Shown here one piece after another: positions 26,296 to 35,796 of a stretch of 64,000 nucleotides of DNA. Every line of letters starts with the position of its first letter. Within the stretch, counting starts at the first letter, position 1. The translations under genes were made by a program, and so were the position numbers. Below the pieces are notes generated by a model that was not told the origin of the DNA, searched no databases, and saw only the letters and a program-made list of their open reading frames with translations. The DNA comes from JAHCHG01 sp965214585 (lineage in GTDB: Bacteria; Acidobacteriota; Blastocatellia; Pyrinomonadales; Pyrinomonadaceae): the NCBI GenBank assembly GCA_965214585.1, contig OZ243957.1, positions 1,550,001 through 1,614,000 of the forward strand. The letters run 5' to 3'.

Positions 26296-26595
26296 GGCTC
26301 TTTGACAATTAGTGGTGGAAATTAATTTTTCAGTCAATTTTCTTGTCGCCAACGGCGACCAACATTATAGCCTAGCGAGAATCGCTAGGTCAGGTGAATA
26401 GAGAATGCCGTCGCTGAAGGCGACGAACAAATTACAGGTTAGAAAGATTGTTGCTCACTTTCAGCGAGCGATTGAATCATTATTAACTTACTGTGGTTTC
26501 GGCGCGTGCGCCTGCACCATAAACTATAAATGTTTGTCGCCGCCCGCGACGCGAGAAAAATTCAATAAAACTTAAACACTAATTGTCAGAAAGCT
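26296..26595. repeat. Multi-hairpin element with terminal inverted repeats
   Basis: Ends share TGACAATTAGTG and its complement (26303-26314 and 26577-26588). Inside are five short hairpins in a row, including GTCGCC-aac-GGCGAC, CCTAGCGA-gaa-TCGCTAGG, GTCGC-tgaag-GCGAC and GGCGC-gt-GCGCC. It could be a MITE or a structured RNA; no ORF. Confidence 0.55.
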
Positions 26596-26620
26596 ATTAT
26601 CTATTACCTGTTCCTTAGAA

Positions 26621-27547
26621 ATGAATTATACCGCCCGCAAAATTTTGATGATTCGCCCGGCGCGTTTCGGTTATAATTCGCAAACCGCCGAAAGCAATGC
26701 TTTTCAAAAAGAAGTAAATTTAAGCGGCGCGGAAATTCAGGCGAAAGCCTTGCGCGAGTTTGATTTGATGAGCAGAAAATTAAAGCAATGCGGCATCGAA
26801 GTTTTGATCTTTGAAGATTCGGAAAAGCCGCACACGCCCGACGCGGTTTTTCCGAACAATTGGTTTTCGACCCATTCGGACGGCACGATTTGCCTGTATC
26901 CGATGGAATCCGAAACCAGACGTTTTGAACGAAACACGGAGATTATCGGTGAACTGAAAAAGCATTTTGTCGTCGGGCGAGTTCTTGATTTTTCCGCGTT
27001 TGAAAAGCGGAATAAATTTTTGGAAGGCACGGGCAGTCTTGTTTTAGACCACAAAAGTAAAATCGCTTATGCTTCGATTTCGTCCAGAACAAACCGCGAA
27101 GTTTTAAAGCATTGGGCGAAAAACTTAAGTTTTGAAATCGTCGAATTTCACAGTTTTGACCAAAATAAAACGCCGATCTATCACACAAACGTAATGATGT
27201 GCGCGGGCGACAGTTTTGCGGTTATCTGTCTGCAAAGCATCGCGGACAAAGCGGAACGGCGGAAAGTCATCGAAAGTCTGCAAACCGGCAAAAAGGAAAT
27301 CGTCGAAATTTCTCAACGGCAGATGGAAAATTTCGCGGGAAATATGCTTCTGCTGCAAAACGGTTCGGGCGAAAATATTCTCGTAATGTCAGAACGCGCG
27401 TTTGAATCTCTGAATGAAAAACAGATCGAAACGCTCGAATCAAAGGCAAAAATCGTTTCGTTTGATATTGACATCATCGAACAATGCGGCGGCGGTTCGG
27501 TCAGATGTATGATCGCGGAAATTTTTTTAGAGAAAAAAGTTTCGTAA
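26621..27547 (+). CDS. ctlX: Citrulline utilization hydrolase CtlX-like amidinotransferase-fold protein
   Basis: A 308-residue guanidino-group-modifying enzyme of the arginine deiminase superfamily. Motifs: PDAVFPNNWFSTH (about residue 73-85), LEGTGSLVLD (about 137), YHTNVMMCAG (His, about 188) and the C-terminal nucleophile GGGSVRCMIAE (Cys about 294). These match CtlX/arginine-deiminase-related proteins acting on citrulline or a related ureido/guanidino substrate. The downstream queG starts 19 bp later, so the two are probably co-transcribed, though functionally unrelated. Confidence 0.85.
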   Translation: MNYTARKILMIRPARFGYNSQTAESNAFQKEVNLSGAEIQAKALREFDLMSRKLKQCGIEVLIFEDSEKPHTPDAVFPNNWFSTHSDGTICLYPMESETRRFERNTEIIGELKKHFVVGRVLDFSAFEKRNKFLEGTGSLVLDHKSKIAYASISSRTNREVLKHWAKNLSFEIVEFHSFDQNKTPIYHTNVMMCAGDSFAVICLQSIADKAERRKVIESLQTGKKEIVEISQRQMENFAGNMLLLQNGSGENILVMSERAFESLNEKQIETLESKAKIVSFDIDIIEQCGGGSVRCMIAEIFLEKKVS

Positions 27548-27566
27548 TTTTAGCAAAAAAATAAAG

Positions 27567-28508
27567 TTGAAAAAATCGAAATTCACAAATCAGATTAAAC
27601 AAAAGGCGATAGAGATCGGCTTTCACAAAGTCGGCATCGTTCGCGCCGAACCGCTTGTCGAAGAGCAGAAACATCTCGAACAATGGCTGGCGAAAAATTT
27701 TCACGGCGAAATGAAATGGATGGAACGCGAACCGGAAAAACGCGCCGATCCGCAATTGCTTTTTCCGGGCGCAAAATCAATCGTCGCGCTCGCGCTGAAT
27801 TACTACACCGCGCACGAACACGAAGAAACAGACGAAAAAGGCAAGATTTCGCGCTACGCTTGGGGCGACGATTATCACGATGTCGTCAAGGAAAAACTTT
27901 ACGAATTATTAAATTGGATAAAGTCCGAAAACCCGGAAATCGGCGGCAAGGTCTGCGTTGACACCGCGCCGTTTATGGACAAAGCGTGGGCGGTTCGCGC
28001 GGGTTTGGGCTGGCTTGGCAAACATTCAAACGTAATTTCAAAAGAATTCGGTTCGTGGTTTTTTATCGGCGAAATTCTGCTCGACGTTGAACTAGAATAC
28101 GAAACCGCCGTCGTCGAAGATCATTGCGGAACTTGCACTAAATGCCTCGATGCGTGTCCGACAAATGCGATTGTTCAGCCGTATATAGTTGACTCAAAAC
28201 GCTGTTTGTCATACGCTACCATTGAACTTCGCTCGGCGGAACTTCCGCCGGAAATTACGGAAAACTTAAACGGCTGGCTTTACGGCTGTGATATTTGTCA
28301 GGACGTTTGCCCTTGGAATCGCTTTGAAAAACCGACTGACGAATCTAAATTCGAGCCGCGTCCGAATAACGTAACTGCCAATTTGAGAGAGATTTTATCG
28401 CTCGAACACGAAGAATACGCCCGACGCTTTCGCAAAAGCGCGATGAAAAGAACAAAACTTCACGGCTTAAAACGAAATGCGGCGGCTTTGCTGAAAAAAG
28501 ACGGGTAA
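27567..28508 (+). CDS. queG: Epoxyqueuosine reductase QueG
   Basis: A 313-residue cobalamin-dependent Fe-S enzyme catalysing the last step of queuosine formation in tRNA (epoxyqueuosine to queuosine). The catalytic segment VDTAPFMDKAWAVRAGLGWL (about residue 130-150) is followed by two [4Fe-4S] motifs, CGTCTKCLDACPT (about 189-201) and CDICQDVCPWNRF (about 242-254). TTG is used as start (27567), 19 bp after ctlX; the first residues KKSKFTNQIKQKAIEIGFHK fit the family N-terminus. Confidence 0.93.
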   Translation: MKKSKFTNQIKQKAIEIGFHKVGIVRAEPLVEEQKHLEQWLAKNFHGEMKWMEREPEKRADPQLLFPGAKSIVALALNYYTAHEHEETDEKGKISRYAWGDDYHDVVKEKLYELLNWIKSENPEIGGKVCVDTAPFMDKAWAVRAGLGWLGKHSNVISKEFGSWFFIGEILLDVELEYETAVVEDHCGTCTKCLDACPTNAIVQPYIVDSKRCLSYATIELRSAELPPEITENLNGWLYGCDICQDVCPWNRFEKPTDESKFEPRPNNVTANLREILSLEHEEYARRFRKSAMKRTKLHGLKRNAAALLKKDG

Positions 28509-28541
28509 TCTGCGGTTCTACAAAAACCAAAATCTTGGAAT

Positions 28542-29546
28542 ATGACAAATTTATACAAATGTATTCTGATCGCTTCGACCTTGTTCATTTTCAACATCGG
28601 CGGTTCTGCGTTTCAGATTGAAAATAACTCCGCGCAGGAAAAATCACAAACCGGACAGATAATAATTACGGCGACGGAAGCGCGAATCAGAAGTGAACCG
28701 AATTTGACGGCGGAAATCGTCAAAAAATTGAAACTCGGCGCGATTTTGCCGATTGCGGACGAAAATGATAAATGGTATCAAGTCAAACTTTCCGAAAGCG
28801 AAGCGGATGAAGAACCGCAGAAAGGCTGGATTTCCAAGACGATCTCCGCTGAATTTATAAAAACCGATAACGCCGAAATTTACAAAATAATCGCCGACAA
28901 ATACGCCCGCCGCGAAAAACTCGATGTTGACACCGCCGGGCAGTTGATCGAATTTTTAGGAAAAGCCGCCGATGATGTCAGAACCTACGAAGACGGCGGA
29001 AATTTCCGCCTCAGAAGGCTTCAAACGCTCGCTTCCGCGCTAAAAAATATACCGTTTGACAAGTTTGAAAACGAACCTTACAAAACATTTCTCGGCGAAT
29101 ATAAAGACGAAATCGTTTACAGCGAACCGGCGGGCGAATGGTATGTTCGATCCGACGAATTCTGGAGTTTGCATTCAAAATATAAAGAACAAAAAGTCGG
29201 CGAAGAAATCGCTTGGCAAGCCGCAAAAAATCCTCTGCCCGGCGAATGCGAAGGTTATGTAAATTGTCATCTTTACATTTTACGCGCAACTTCCGGCGAA
29301 TATCTGAATTTTTATCCGAACGGCAGATACGCCGCAGAATCTCTGCAAAATATTATTTATTTTCTGACTCCGATCACGGCGGACGCAAAAAATCCGACTT
29401 CCTATTACGCCGCCAACGACATCAGCGACCGTGCCGAGTTTAACAACATCTTAACCGAACTCCGCGCCATAATTTCCAAACTTCCGCAACTCGAAAAAGC
29501 CAAAGCCTTACAGCAAATAAAACAAATCGGCGAAGGTTATAGGTAG
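28542..29546 (+). CDS. Secreted SH3-domain protein
   Basis: 334 residues. Signal peptide about 1-25 (CILIASTLFIFNIGGSAFQ), then a bacterial SH3b domain, about 40-105 (IITATEARIRSEPNLTAEIV, GAILPIADENDKWYQVKL, KGWISKTISAEFI), which usually binds cell-wall peptides. The remaining ~220 residues are helical and have no recognised family. One pair-like feature is LPGECEGYVNCHLYIL with two Cys that could form a disulfide outside the cytoplasm. It starts 33 bp after queG; possibly the same transcript. Confidence 0.75.
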   Translation: MTNLYKCILIASTLFIFNIGGSAFQIENNSAQEKSQTGQIIITATEARIRSEPNLTAEIVKKLKLGAILPIADENDKWYQVKLSESEADEEPQKGWISKTISAEFIKTDNAEIYKIIADKYARREKLDVDTAGQLIEFLGKAADDVRTYEDGGNFRLRRLQTLASALKNIPFDKFENEPYKTFLGEYKDEIVYSEPAGEWYVRSDEFWSLHSKYKEQKVGEEIAWQAAKNPLPGECEGYVNCHLYILRATSGEYLNFYPNGRYAAESLQNIIYFLTPITADAKNPTSYYAANDISDRAEFNNILTELRAIISKLPQLEKAKALQQIKQIGEGYR

Positions 29547-29697
29547 GTGAAAGGTGAAAGGTAAAAGGGTAAAGGTAAAAGGTAAGAGATAAAGATAAAA
29601 CTGAAAACCAAAAAAATTACTGCAATTTCTTAACTTCCTTTTTTTTTTACCTTTCACCTTTTACCTTTGCCCTTTCACCTTCTACCCTTTACCCTTA
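29547..29697. repeat. Heptamer-array hairpin upstream of moaA
   Basis: GGTGAAA/GGTAAAA-type 7-bp units (29547-29590) are mirrored by their complements (29648-29696), which could fold into a long hairpin in the moaA leader. Same design as the arrays at 51381 and 52125. Confidence 0.8.
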
Positions 29698-30810
29698 ATG
29701 ATAATGACGGAATTTTTGCGCGATGCTCATAATCGAATAATTCGTGATTTGCGCGTGTCTTTAACAGACCGCTGTAATTTTCGCTGTTTTTACTGTCTGC
29801 CGAACGGCGAACCGCCATTAGCGCGGAAAGATACGATTCTAACTTTTGAAGAGATCGAACGGATTTGCGAAATTTTTGTGTCGCTCGGAATTGAAAAAAT
29901 ACGCTTGACCGGCGGCGAACCGATGCTGCGCCGTGATATTGAAACTCTGATTACAAAAATAGCGCGGCTCAAAATCCAGAGTCCTAAGCCGGAAGTTCAG
30001 AGTCTAAAGTCCAAAGTCCAGAGTCCAGAGTCCAGAGTCCAAAGTCATAATGAAAAAAATCCGCAATCCGCAATTCGCAATCCGCATTTGAAGGATTTAG
30101 CTTTGACGACGAACGGATTTTCGATTCCTGAAAAGGCGGAAACTTTGAAGAAGGCGGGAATTGATCGTTTAACGATTTCGCTCGATTCGCTTCAAGCCGA
30201 AAAGTTTAGGGAAATTACGGGAAAAGACGAACTTGAAAATGTTTTTAAGTCAATCGAAGCGGCAAAACGCGCGGATTTAACGCCGGTGAAAATAAATTCG
30301 GTGATCGTGCGCGGAGTTAATGACGATGAAATTGTTGATTTTGCCCGCTTTGCCCGCGAAATTGATATTTCAATGCGGTTTATCGAATTTATGCCGCTCG
30401 ATTCGGGACACGATTGGGACAAAAATTCGGTTGTTTCGGGCAGAGAAATACGCGAACAGATCAATGAAGTTTTTCCGCTGAAATTAAAACAAAAATCGCG
30501 CGGCGCGGAAACGGCTTGGAAATACGAATTTGCCGACGGCGCAAAAGGCGAGATCGGAATTATCGCGCCGGTTACGGAAATGTTCTGCGGCGCGTGTTCG
30601 CGGATTCGCTTGACGGCTGACGGGCAAATCAGAACGTGCCTTTTCTCGACGACCGAACACAATCTGCGCGACGTTTTGCGAACAGGCGCAACACGCGAAG
30701 AAATCATCGAATTTATCAGAAACGTCGTAATGAAAAAGGAAAAAAGTCATCAGATCAACAATCCGAATTTTGTTCAGCCCGCGCGGACGATGAGTTTTAT
30801 AGGCGGTTAG
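29698..30810 (+). CDS. moaA: GTP 3',8-cyclase MoaA
   Basis: A 370-residue radical-SAM enzyme, first step of molybdenum cofactor synthesis. N-terminal Cys triad DRCNFRCFYCLP (about residue 25-36), RLTGGEPMLRRDI (about 69-81), LTTNGFSI, and the C-terminal second cluster FCGACSRIRLTADGQIRTCL (about 298-318) with the final GG. About 40 residues (about 91-131, rich in VQSPES-like repeats) are inserted between ITKIARL and LKDLALTTNG, where other MoaA proteins have a short loop; they are encoded by heptanucleotide repeats. A molybdenum enzyme at 62031 could be an end user. Confidence 0.93.
   Translation: MIMTEFLRDAHNRIIRDLRVSLTDRCNFRCFYCLPNGEPPLARKDTILTFEEIERICEIFVSLGIEKIRLTGGEPMLRRDIETLITKIARLKIQSPKPEVQSLKSKVQSPESRVQSHNEKNPQSAIRNPHLKDLALTTNGFSIPEKAETLKKAGIDRLTISLDSLQAEKFREITGKDELENVFKSIEAAKRADLTPVKINSVIVRGVNDDEIVDFARFAREIDISMRFIEFMPLDSGHDWDKNSVVSGREIREQINEVFPLKLKQKSRGAETAWKYEFADGAKGEIGIIAPVTEMFCGACSRIRLTADGQIRTCLFSTTEHNLRDVLRTGATREEIIEFIRNVVMKKEKSHQINNPNFVQPARTMSFIGG
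29970..30090 (+). repeat. Heptanucleotide arrays inside moaA
   Basis: AGTCCAA/AGTCCAG 7-bp units (about 29975-30045) are followed by CGCAATC-type units (30061-30086). The frame is kept on both sides. Confidence 0.88.
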
Positions 30811-30847
30811 AAAACCTCTTTCAAATATATCTTCCCCAAAAAAACCC

Positions 30848-30877
30848 TTGACTAATTTCCTCGTATAAGTGTTTAAT
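30848..30877 (+). promoter_or_regulatory. Candidate sigma-70 promoter
   Basis: TTGACT (30848-30853), 18 bp, TTTAAT (30872-30877), 57 bp before the ATG at 30935. Confidence 0.35.
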
Positions 30878-30934
30878 AGATGAGGAATTGATTCTTCTTT
30901 CTACATATATTCACTTCTTCCGCCTTATCTTCAA

Positions 30935-33907
30935 ATGAACGTCCGTTTTAATACTTTAGTATTTTTACTAATTTTTCAAATCTGCTTTTTTATCGCCGGA
31001 TGTCCCAATTTGTTCGGTCAATATCATTTTGACAGTTGGACGACGGATAACGGTCTGCCGCAGAACGGCGTTCGGGCAATTACGCAAACGCCGGACGGTT
31101 ATTTGTGGTTCACGACCTTTGACGGACTCGTGCGCTTTGACGGAGTTAAATTCACGACTTTTAGCAAAGGCAACACGAAGGGAATTATTAACAACCGTTT
31201 TATAACTGTTCACAGCGATAAAGACGGAACTGTTTACGCGTCAACGGCGGAAGACGGCGTTTTGACCGTTTATCAAAACGGCGTTTTCACATCTTACGAT
31301 GCACAGCAAGTTCCCGAACTGTATATAAGAGAGATAAAAACCGATGAAAAGGGCGAGGTTGTTTTCTGGGTTGAAACGGGAAATGCTGCCGCGGACACTT
31401 GGTATTACTTGCGAAACGGGAAATTTGTTTTTAAGGAAGAGCGAAGGAAAAAAGATTTCGGTGAAGTAAAAAGCCCGGCGGGAACAATTTGGAAAATTAC
31501 GAAGAATAAAGTTTTTGAAAAGCGCGATGGGAAAACGATTGTTTATCCTTACAAGGTTATGAACTTTAATCCCGAAATGCCTGTTTATCCTGACCGCAAC
31601 GGTGCTTTGTGGCTCGGCGGAAATAATCTGATTTATTTTAAAAACGGAAAAGTCGAGTATTTCAAAGGCAAAAAAGGCTTGCCGAATGACTCGGAATTTA
31701 ATTCATTCTGGGAAGAATCCGACGGCAGTTTGTGGTTTTCAAACGGCGGCAGAAGCGATCCCGGTGCGGGTTTTATTCGTTATAAAGATTCCGAATTTGA
31801 AATTTTCGGCAAAGAAGCGGGGCTGACTTCGACCAATGTTCAGACCGTTTTTCGTGACCGCGAAAATAATGTCTGGATCGGAACGGGCAAAGGTCTGAAC
31901 CGTTTGCGAAAATCGGTTATCACGGCGAAAAGCGTCAAAGACGGTTTGTCGAATCAGGAAGTTTATCCGATTTATCGGGACAGCAAAAACACAATTTGGG
32001 TCGGCACGCAAAACGGCTTGAACATTTACAAAGACGGTAAATTCGAGTTGGTAAAGTTCGGAGAAAACTACTGGAAAAACCGGCAAATGACTTTTCAATC
32101 TTTGTTTGAAGATTCAAACGGCAAAATGTGGCTCGGTTTTACGGGCGGAATTTTGATTCTTGAAAACGGTCAGGTCGAACTGCTCAAAGGCATCGAAGAT
32201 TATGTCGCTTACAGCATTTTGCAAGATCGAAAGGGAAAAGTCTGGGCGGCAACCAATAAGGGAATTTTGGTTTTTGAAGATTATAAACTGGTAAAAAATT
32301 ATACCGAAAAAGACGGCTTGCCGAACAATTTATCAAGCGTCGTTTATGAAGATTCAAAAGGCGGATTGTGGTTCGGCGGATACGGCGGTTTATCAAAATT
32401 TGAAGACGGTAAATTTATAAATTACACGACGAAAGACGGTCTGACCGGAAATTATGTCCGCACGATTTACGAAGACAAAACGGGAACTTTCTGGATCGGA
32501 ACTTATGACGAAGGCTTGAGCCGTTTTAAAAACAGGAAATTCGTCAATTTCAAAAAGGAAAACGGACTTTACAGCAACGGGGTTTTCGCCATTGAAGAAG
32601 ACGGACGCGGATATTTCTGGATGACTTCAAATCAGGGAATTTACCGCGTCAAAAAACAAAGTTTAGAAAATTTTGCGGACGGAAAAATCGAAAAGATCGT
32701 CAGCGTCGGCTACGACAAATCGGACGGAATGCTCAACATCGAATGCAACGGCGGAAGACAGCCCGCGAGTATGCGAAATGAAAACGGACATTTCTGGTTT
32801 CCGACGCAGGACGGCGTTGTAATCGTTGACCCGGAAGCCGAAACTTATAATTCTCTGCCGCCGCCGGTTGTCATCGAATCGGCAGCCGTCGAACGGGAGA
32901 AGGTTGATATTCAAAACGGTTTAACAATTGAACCGGGACAAAAAAATATCGAAATAAACTTTACGGCGATCAGTTTGATAAAGTCCGATCAGATAAAATT
33001 CAAATACAAACTCGTCGGACACGATTCCGACTGGATTGATGCCGATACAGACCGCACGGCTTATTATTCGTATCTGCCGCCGGGAAAATATCAGTTTCTG
33101 GTCAAAGCCGCCAACAGCGACGGCATCTGGAACGAACAGGGCGCAAGCCTGAACTTAAAATTAGAGCCTTTCTTTTATCAGACAAACTGGTTTTATATGC
33201 TTTGCGCCGCGCTCTTCGTTTTCGTTTTGCTGATCGGCTGGAAAATAGCCGTGTTTCGATTGGCATCACGCGAAAGGCATTTGGCAAAACTGGTCGGAGA
33301 GAAAACCGCCGAACTCGAAATTGCTAATTCCGAACTAAAACAACTGGCAAATTCCGACGGATTGACAAAAATCGGAAACCGCCGCCGCTTTAATGATTTT
33401 CTGGCGGACGAATGGCATCGGGCGATTCGTTTTAAGACGGAAATTTCCTTGATTCTGATTGACATTGACCACTTTAAACTTTTCAACGACACCTACGGAC
33501 ATCAAAACGGCGACGACTGCCTGCAAAAAGTCGCCGAAGCGTTAGCCGCAACGATCAATCGCCCAACCGATCTGGCGGCAAGATTCGGCGGCGAAGAATT
33601 TGCAATAATTTTAGGCGGAACTGATGAGGCAGGTGCTTTGATTATCGCCAAACAAGCGATGGAAAACGTCAAAAACCTGCAAATTCCGCACAGCCGATCA
33701 AAAACATCCGAATATCTGACAATCAGCATCGGCGTTGCGACAACTTTTGCAAAACTGGGAATGACGGAAGCCGTTTTGATAAAATCCGCCGACCAAGCAC
33801 TTTATCAAGCTAAGGAAAACGGGCGCAACCGATTTGTTTCCGGTAGTTTTCCGCAAGTTCCTTATCAAACTCCGATTGCAGAAACGGATTACGCCGAAAT
33901 CGCTTGA
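30935..33907 (+). CDS. Two-component-regulator propeller sensor with GGDEF diguanylate cyclase
   Basis: 990 residues. Signal/anchor at 1-28 (VFLLIFQICFFIAGCPNLF), then two seven-bladed Reg_prop beta-propellers (recurring GLPQNGVRAI, PDGYLWFTT, NVWIGTGKGLNRL; to about 640), a Y_Y_Y domain (about 670-740, LPPGKYQFLVKAANSDGIW), one membrane helix (about 750-768), a short coiled coil and a C-terminal GGDEF domain (about 805-970) with GGEEF at the active site (RFGGEEFAII). Architecture of hybrid sensors, but with c-di-GMP synthesis instead of a histidine kinase as output. The ligand is unknown; the periplasmic propeller likely senses a nutrient or cell-wall state. Confidence 0.9.
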   Translation: MNVRFNTLVFLLIFQICFFIAGCPNLFGQYHFDSWTTDNGLPQNGVRAITQTPDGYLWFTTFDGLVRFDGVKFTTFSKGNTKGIINNRFITVHSDKDGTVYASTAEDGVLTVYQNGVFTSYDAQQVPELYIREIKTDEKGEVVFWVETGNAAADTWYYLRNGKFVFKEERRKKDFGEVKSPAGTIWKITKNKVFEKRDGKTIVYPYKVMNFNPEMPVYPDRNGALWLGGNNLIYFKNGKVEYFKGKKGLPNDSEFNSFWEESDGSLWFSNGGRSDPGAGFIRYKDSEFEIFGKEAGLTSTNVQTVFRDRENNVWIGTGKGLNRLRKSVITAKSVKDGLSNQEVYPIYRDSKNTIWVGTQNGLNIYKDGKFELVKFGENYWKNRQMTFQSLFEDSNGKMWLGFTGGILILENGQVELLKGIEDYVAYSILQDRKGKVWAATNKGILVFEDYKLVKNYTEKDGLPNNLSSVVYEDSKGGLWFGGYGGLSKFEDGKFINYTTKDGLTGNYVRTIYEDKTGTFWIGTYDEGLSRFKNRKFVNFKKENGLYSNGVFAIEEDGRGYFWMTSNQGIYRVKKQSLENFADGKIEKIVSVGYDKSDGMLNIECNGGRQPASMRNENGHFWFPTQDGVVIVDPEAETYNSLPPPVVIESAAVEREKVDIQNGLTIEPGQKNIEINFTAISLIKSDQIKFKYKLVGHDSDWIDADTDRTAYYSYLPPGKYQFLVKAANSDGIWNEQGASLNLKLEPFFYQTNWFYMLCAALFVFVLLIGWKIAVFRLASRERHLAKLVGEKTAELEIANSELKQLANSDGLTKIGNRRRFNDFLADEWHRAIRFKTEISLILIDIDHFKLFNDTYGHQNGDDCLQKVAEALAATINRPTDLAARFGGEEFAIILGGTDEAGALIIAKQAMENVKNLQIPHSRSKTSEYLTISIGVATTFAKLGMTEAVLIKSADQALYQAKENGRNRFVSGSFPQVPYQTPIAETDYAEIA

Positions 33908-33980
33908 TTTCCGAAAAGATTCGGGCGGATTAATTTTTTGTGCGATTGCCAAATCTTTTTTGATTTGCTCAAATTAAGAT

Positions 33981-34523
33981 ATGGAAAATAAACAAGAAAC
34001 GGCAACAATCGGCGGCGGATGTTTTTGGTGTACGGAAGCGGTTTTTGATGCGGTCAAAGGCGTAACGGATGTCGTATCGGGCTACGCGGGCGGACACAAA
34101 GAGAACCCGACTTATCAGCAGGTTTGCTCGGAAACGACGGGACACGCTGAAGTTATCCAATTAAAATTTGATCCCGGAGAGATTTCATACAAGGAAGTTT
34201 TGGAAATTTTCTTCGGCACGCACGATCCGACGACCTTAAACCGGCAGGGAAACGATGTCGGTTCATCATATCGCTCGGTAATTTTTTATCACTCGCCAAA
34301 GCAAAAGGAAATTGCCGGCGAAGTGATCGAAGAACTGACCGACGAAGGCGTTTTCGACGACGAGATCGTTACGGAAGTTACCGAATTTACAAATTTTTAT
34401 CCGGCGGAAGATTATCATCAAGACTATTTCGCAAAAAATCCGAATCAGCCTTACTGCGCCGCTGTCGTTTCGCCGAAGGTCGGTAAATTCAGGCAGAAAT
34501 TTGCGGACAAATTAAAGAGATAA
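33981..34523 (+). CDS. msrA: Peptide methionine sulfoxide reductase MsrA
   Basis: 180-residue repair enzyme that reduces methionine-S-sulfoxide. The catalytic motif GGGCFWCTEAVF (Cys at about residue 13) is present, with GYAGGHKENPTYQQVCSETT and the QDYFAKNPNQPYC C-terminal segment carrying the likely recycling Cys. Cytoplasmic (no signal). It starts 73 bp after the GGDEF gene, on the same strand. A MITE copy begins 18 bp after its stop. Confidence 0.95.
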   Translation: MENKQETATIGGGCFWCTEAVFDAVKGVTDVVSGYAGGHKENPTYQQVCSETTGHAEVIQLKFDPGEISYKEVLEIFFGTHDPTTLNRQGNDVGSSYRSVIFYHSPKQKEIAGEVIEELTDEGVFDDEIVTEVTEFTNFYPAEDYHQDYFAKNPNQPYCAAVVSPKVGKFRQKFADKLKR

Positions 34524-34779
34524 CAAGATAGTTAAAAATTTGGTAGTGAACTAAAAGTAATGCTGACAAGTTTTTTTATCAATTGCCGTCTGCTTTAGCT
34601 GACGGTTTAGTTTGCAGCAAAAGACAGGCTTTAGCCGAACTATTAAATTAAATTTATTCCTTAACAGCTTTAGCTAAAGCTGTTAGGATGATTAATATAT
34701 TTTTGAAATTCGGCTAAAGCCGATTATCTTGTCAGCAATCTTTCCGTCAGCTAATGTTCTTTGAAAATTAAATACCGTA

Positions 34780-35796
34780 TTAAGTTGGTTTTTCTCTAAC
34801 GAGCGAAATCGCTTCTCCATAGAGTTTCGAGTTTTCCGTTAAACCGATGTATTTCAATAATTCGGCGGACTGTTCTCGGAATTTGTCGAGAAACTCTTTG
34901 ATTTGCTCTTTGAGTAAGTCCCAATTATCCGCTTGACGATGCAGATGCAGTATTTCTTGGGTCAGCCATCGCCATAACTTTTCGATCGGATTGCACCACG
35001 AAGCGTAGGTTGGCAGCGGCACAATCTGGATCGGCAGTTTTTCTGCCTTCCAAGGTTTGCCGATGACATCTTTCCAACTCGGTGGAATTTTCAGATCGAA
35101 AACAGTTTCCTGTTCCGCTAAAGCGTTCAGGATTGTCGGATGAAAATGCACCGACCAGTTATCTTCGACCAGATAGATGACTTCCGCCTCCGGGTAATCG
35201 AGCCGGATTTGCTGATATAATTTCAGCAATTGCGGGATGCCGCATTTGCTTGCCATCACATAACTGACTTGTCCCGACAGTGCGTTAATCGCTCCGCCGA
35301 TGCGTCCTAAAGTATTTGAGCAATGCGACATCCGAGCGATTGGCTGATGTCGGCTTCCGGTTCGAGAATACGCATCGGCAACAGTCGGTTGGCGATAGAA
35401 ACTGAACTCGTCGGCGAACAAAACGACGATTTTGCCGTCGGAATTAGCAGCCAACTCCAAAAGCCTTTGGATTTCCGATAACTTTTCCAAGTATTGCAAA
35501 TCCGGCGAATGAACTTTCATTCGACCTCGTTTGCGGGAGATTTTAGCACGTTTCAAATGCCGCCAAACGCCTGATAATGACAATCCGCCGAGCCACGAAA
35601 GAGAATCTCTGACAGTAGCCAGAGTCCAGCGGACACCTGTTTGCCGGAAATTCTCCGGCGGCTGATCGGTCAAATACTGAAGTTGCTGACAGGCTTGTGC
35701 ATCAGACAACTGAGGGGGAAAAAGCGGGCCCGGCGACCGCGACCCGTTTTTATTTTTAATCCCTCGATGCCGGCAGTTTGAAAACGATGAAACCAA
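34780..35796 (-). CDS. IS630 transposase, catalytic part (ORF B)
   Basis: DDE-superfamily transposase half. Visible acidic residues are D in VVLFADEFSFYRQ, D in YLVEDNWSVHFHP and E in NPIEKLWRWLTQE, the IS630/Tc1 D-D-E signature. The listed frame begins before any real start; the functional product is expected from a -1 frameshift out of ORF A near 35720-35735, where the coding strand reads CTTTTTCCCCC. The join gives RARFFPPQLSDAQACQ. Its stop codon is adjacent to the left terminal repeat. Confidence 0.85.
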   Translation of the reverse strand: MVSSFSNCRHRGIKNKNGSRSPGPLFPPQLSDAQACQQLQYLTDQPPENFRQTGVRWTLATVRDSLSWLGGLSLSGVWRHLKRAKISRKRGRMKVHSPDLQYLEKLSEIQRLLELAANSDGKIVVLFADEFSFYRQPTVADAYSRTGSRHQPIARMSHCSNTLGRIGGAINALSGQVSYVMASKCGIPQLLKLYQQIRLDYPEAEVIYLVEDNWSVHFHPTILNALAEQETVFDLKIPPSWKDVIGKPWKAEKLPIQIVPLPTYASWCNPIEKLWRWLTQEILHLHRQADNWDLLKEQIKEFLDKFREQSAELLKYIGLTENSKLYGEAISLVREKPT

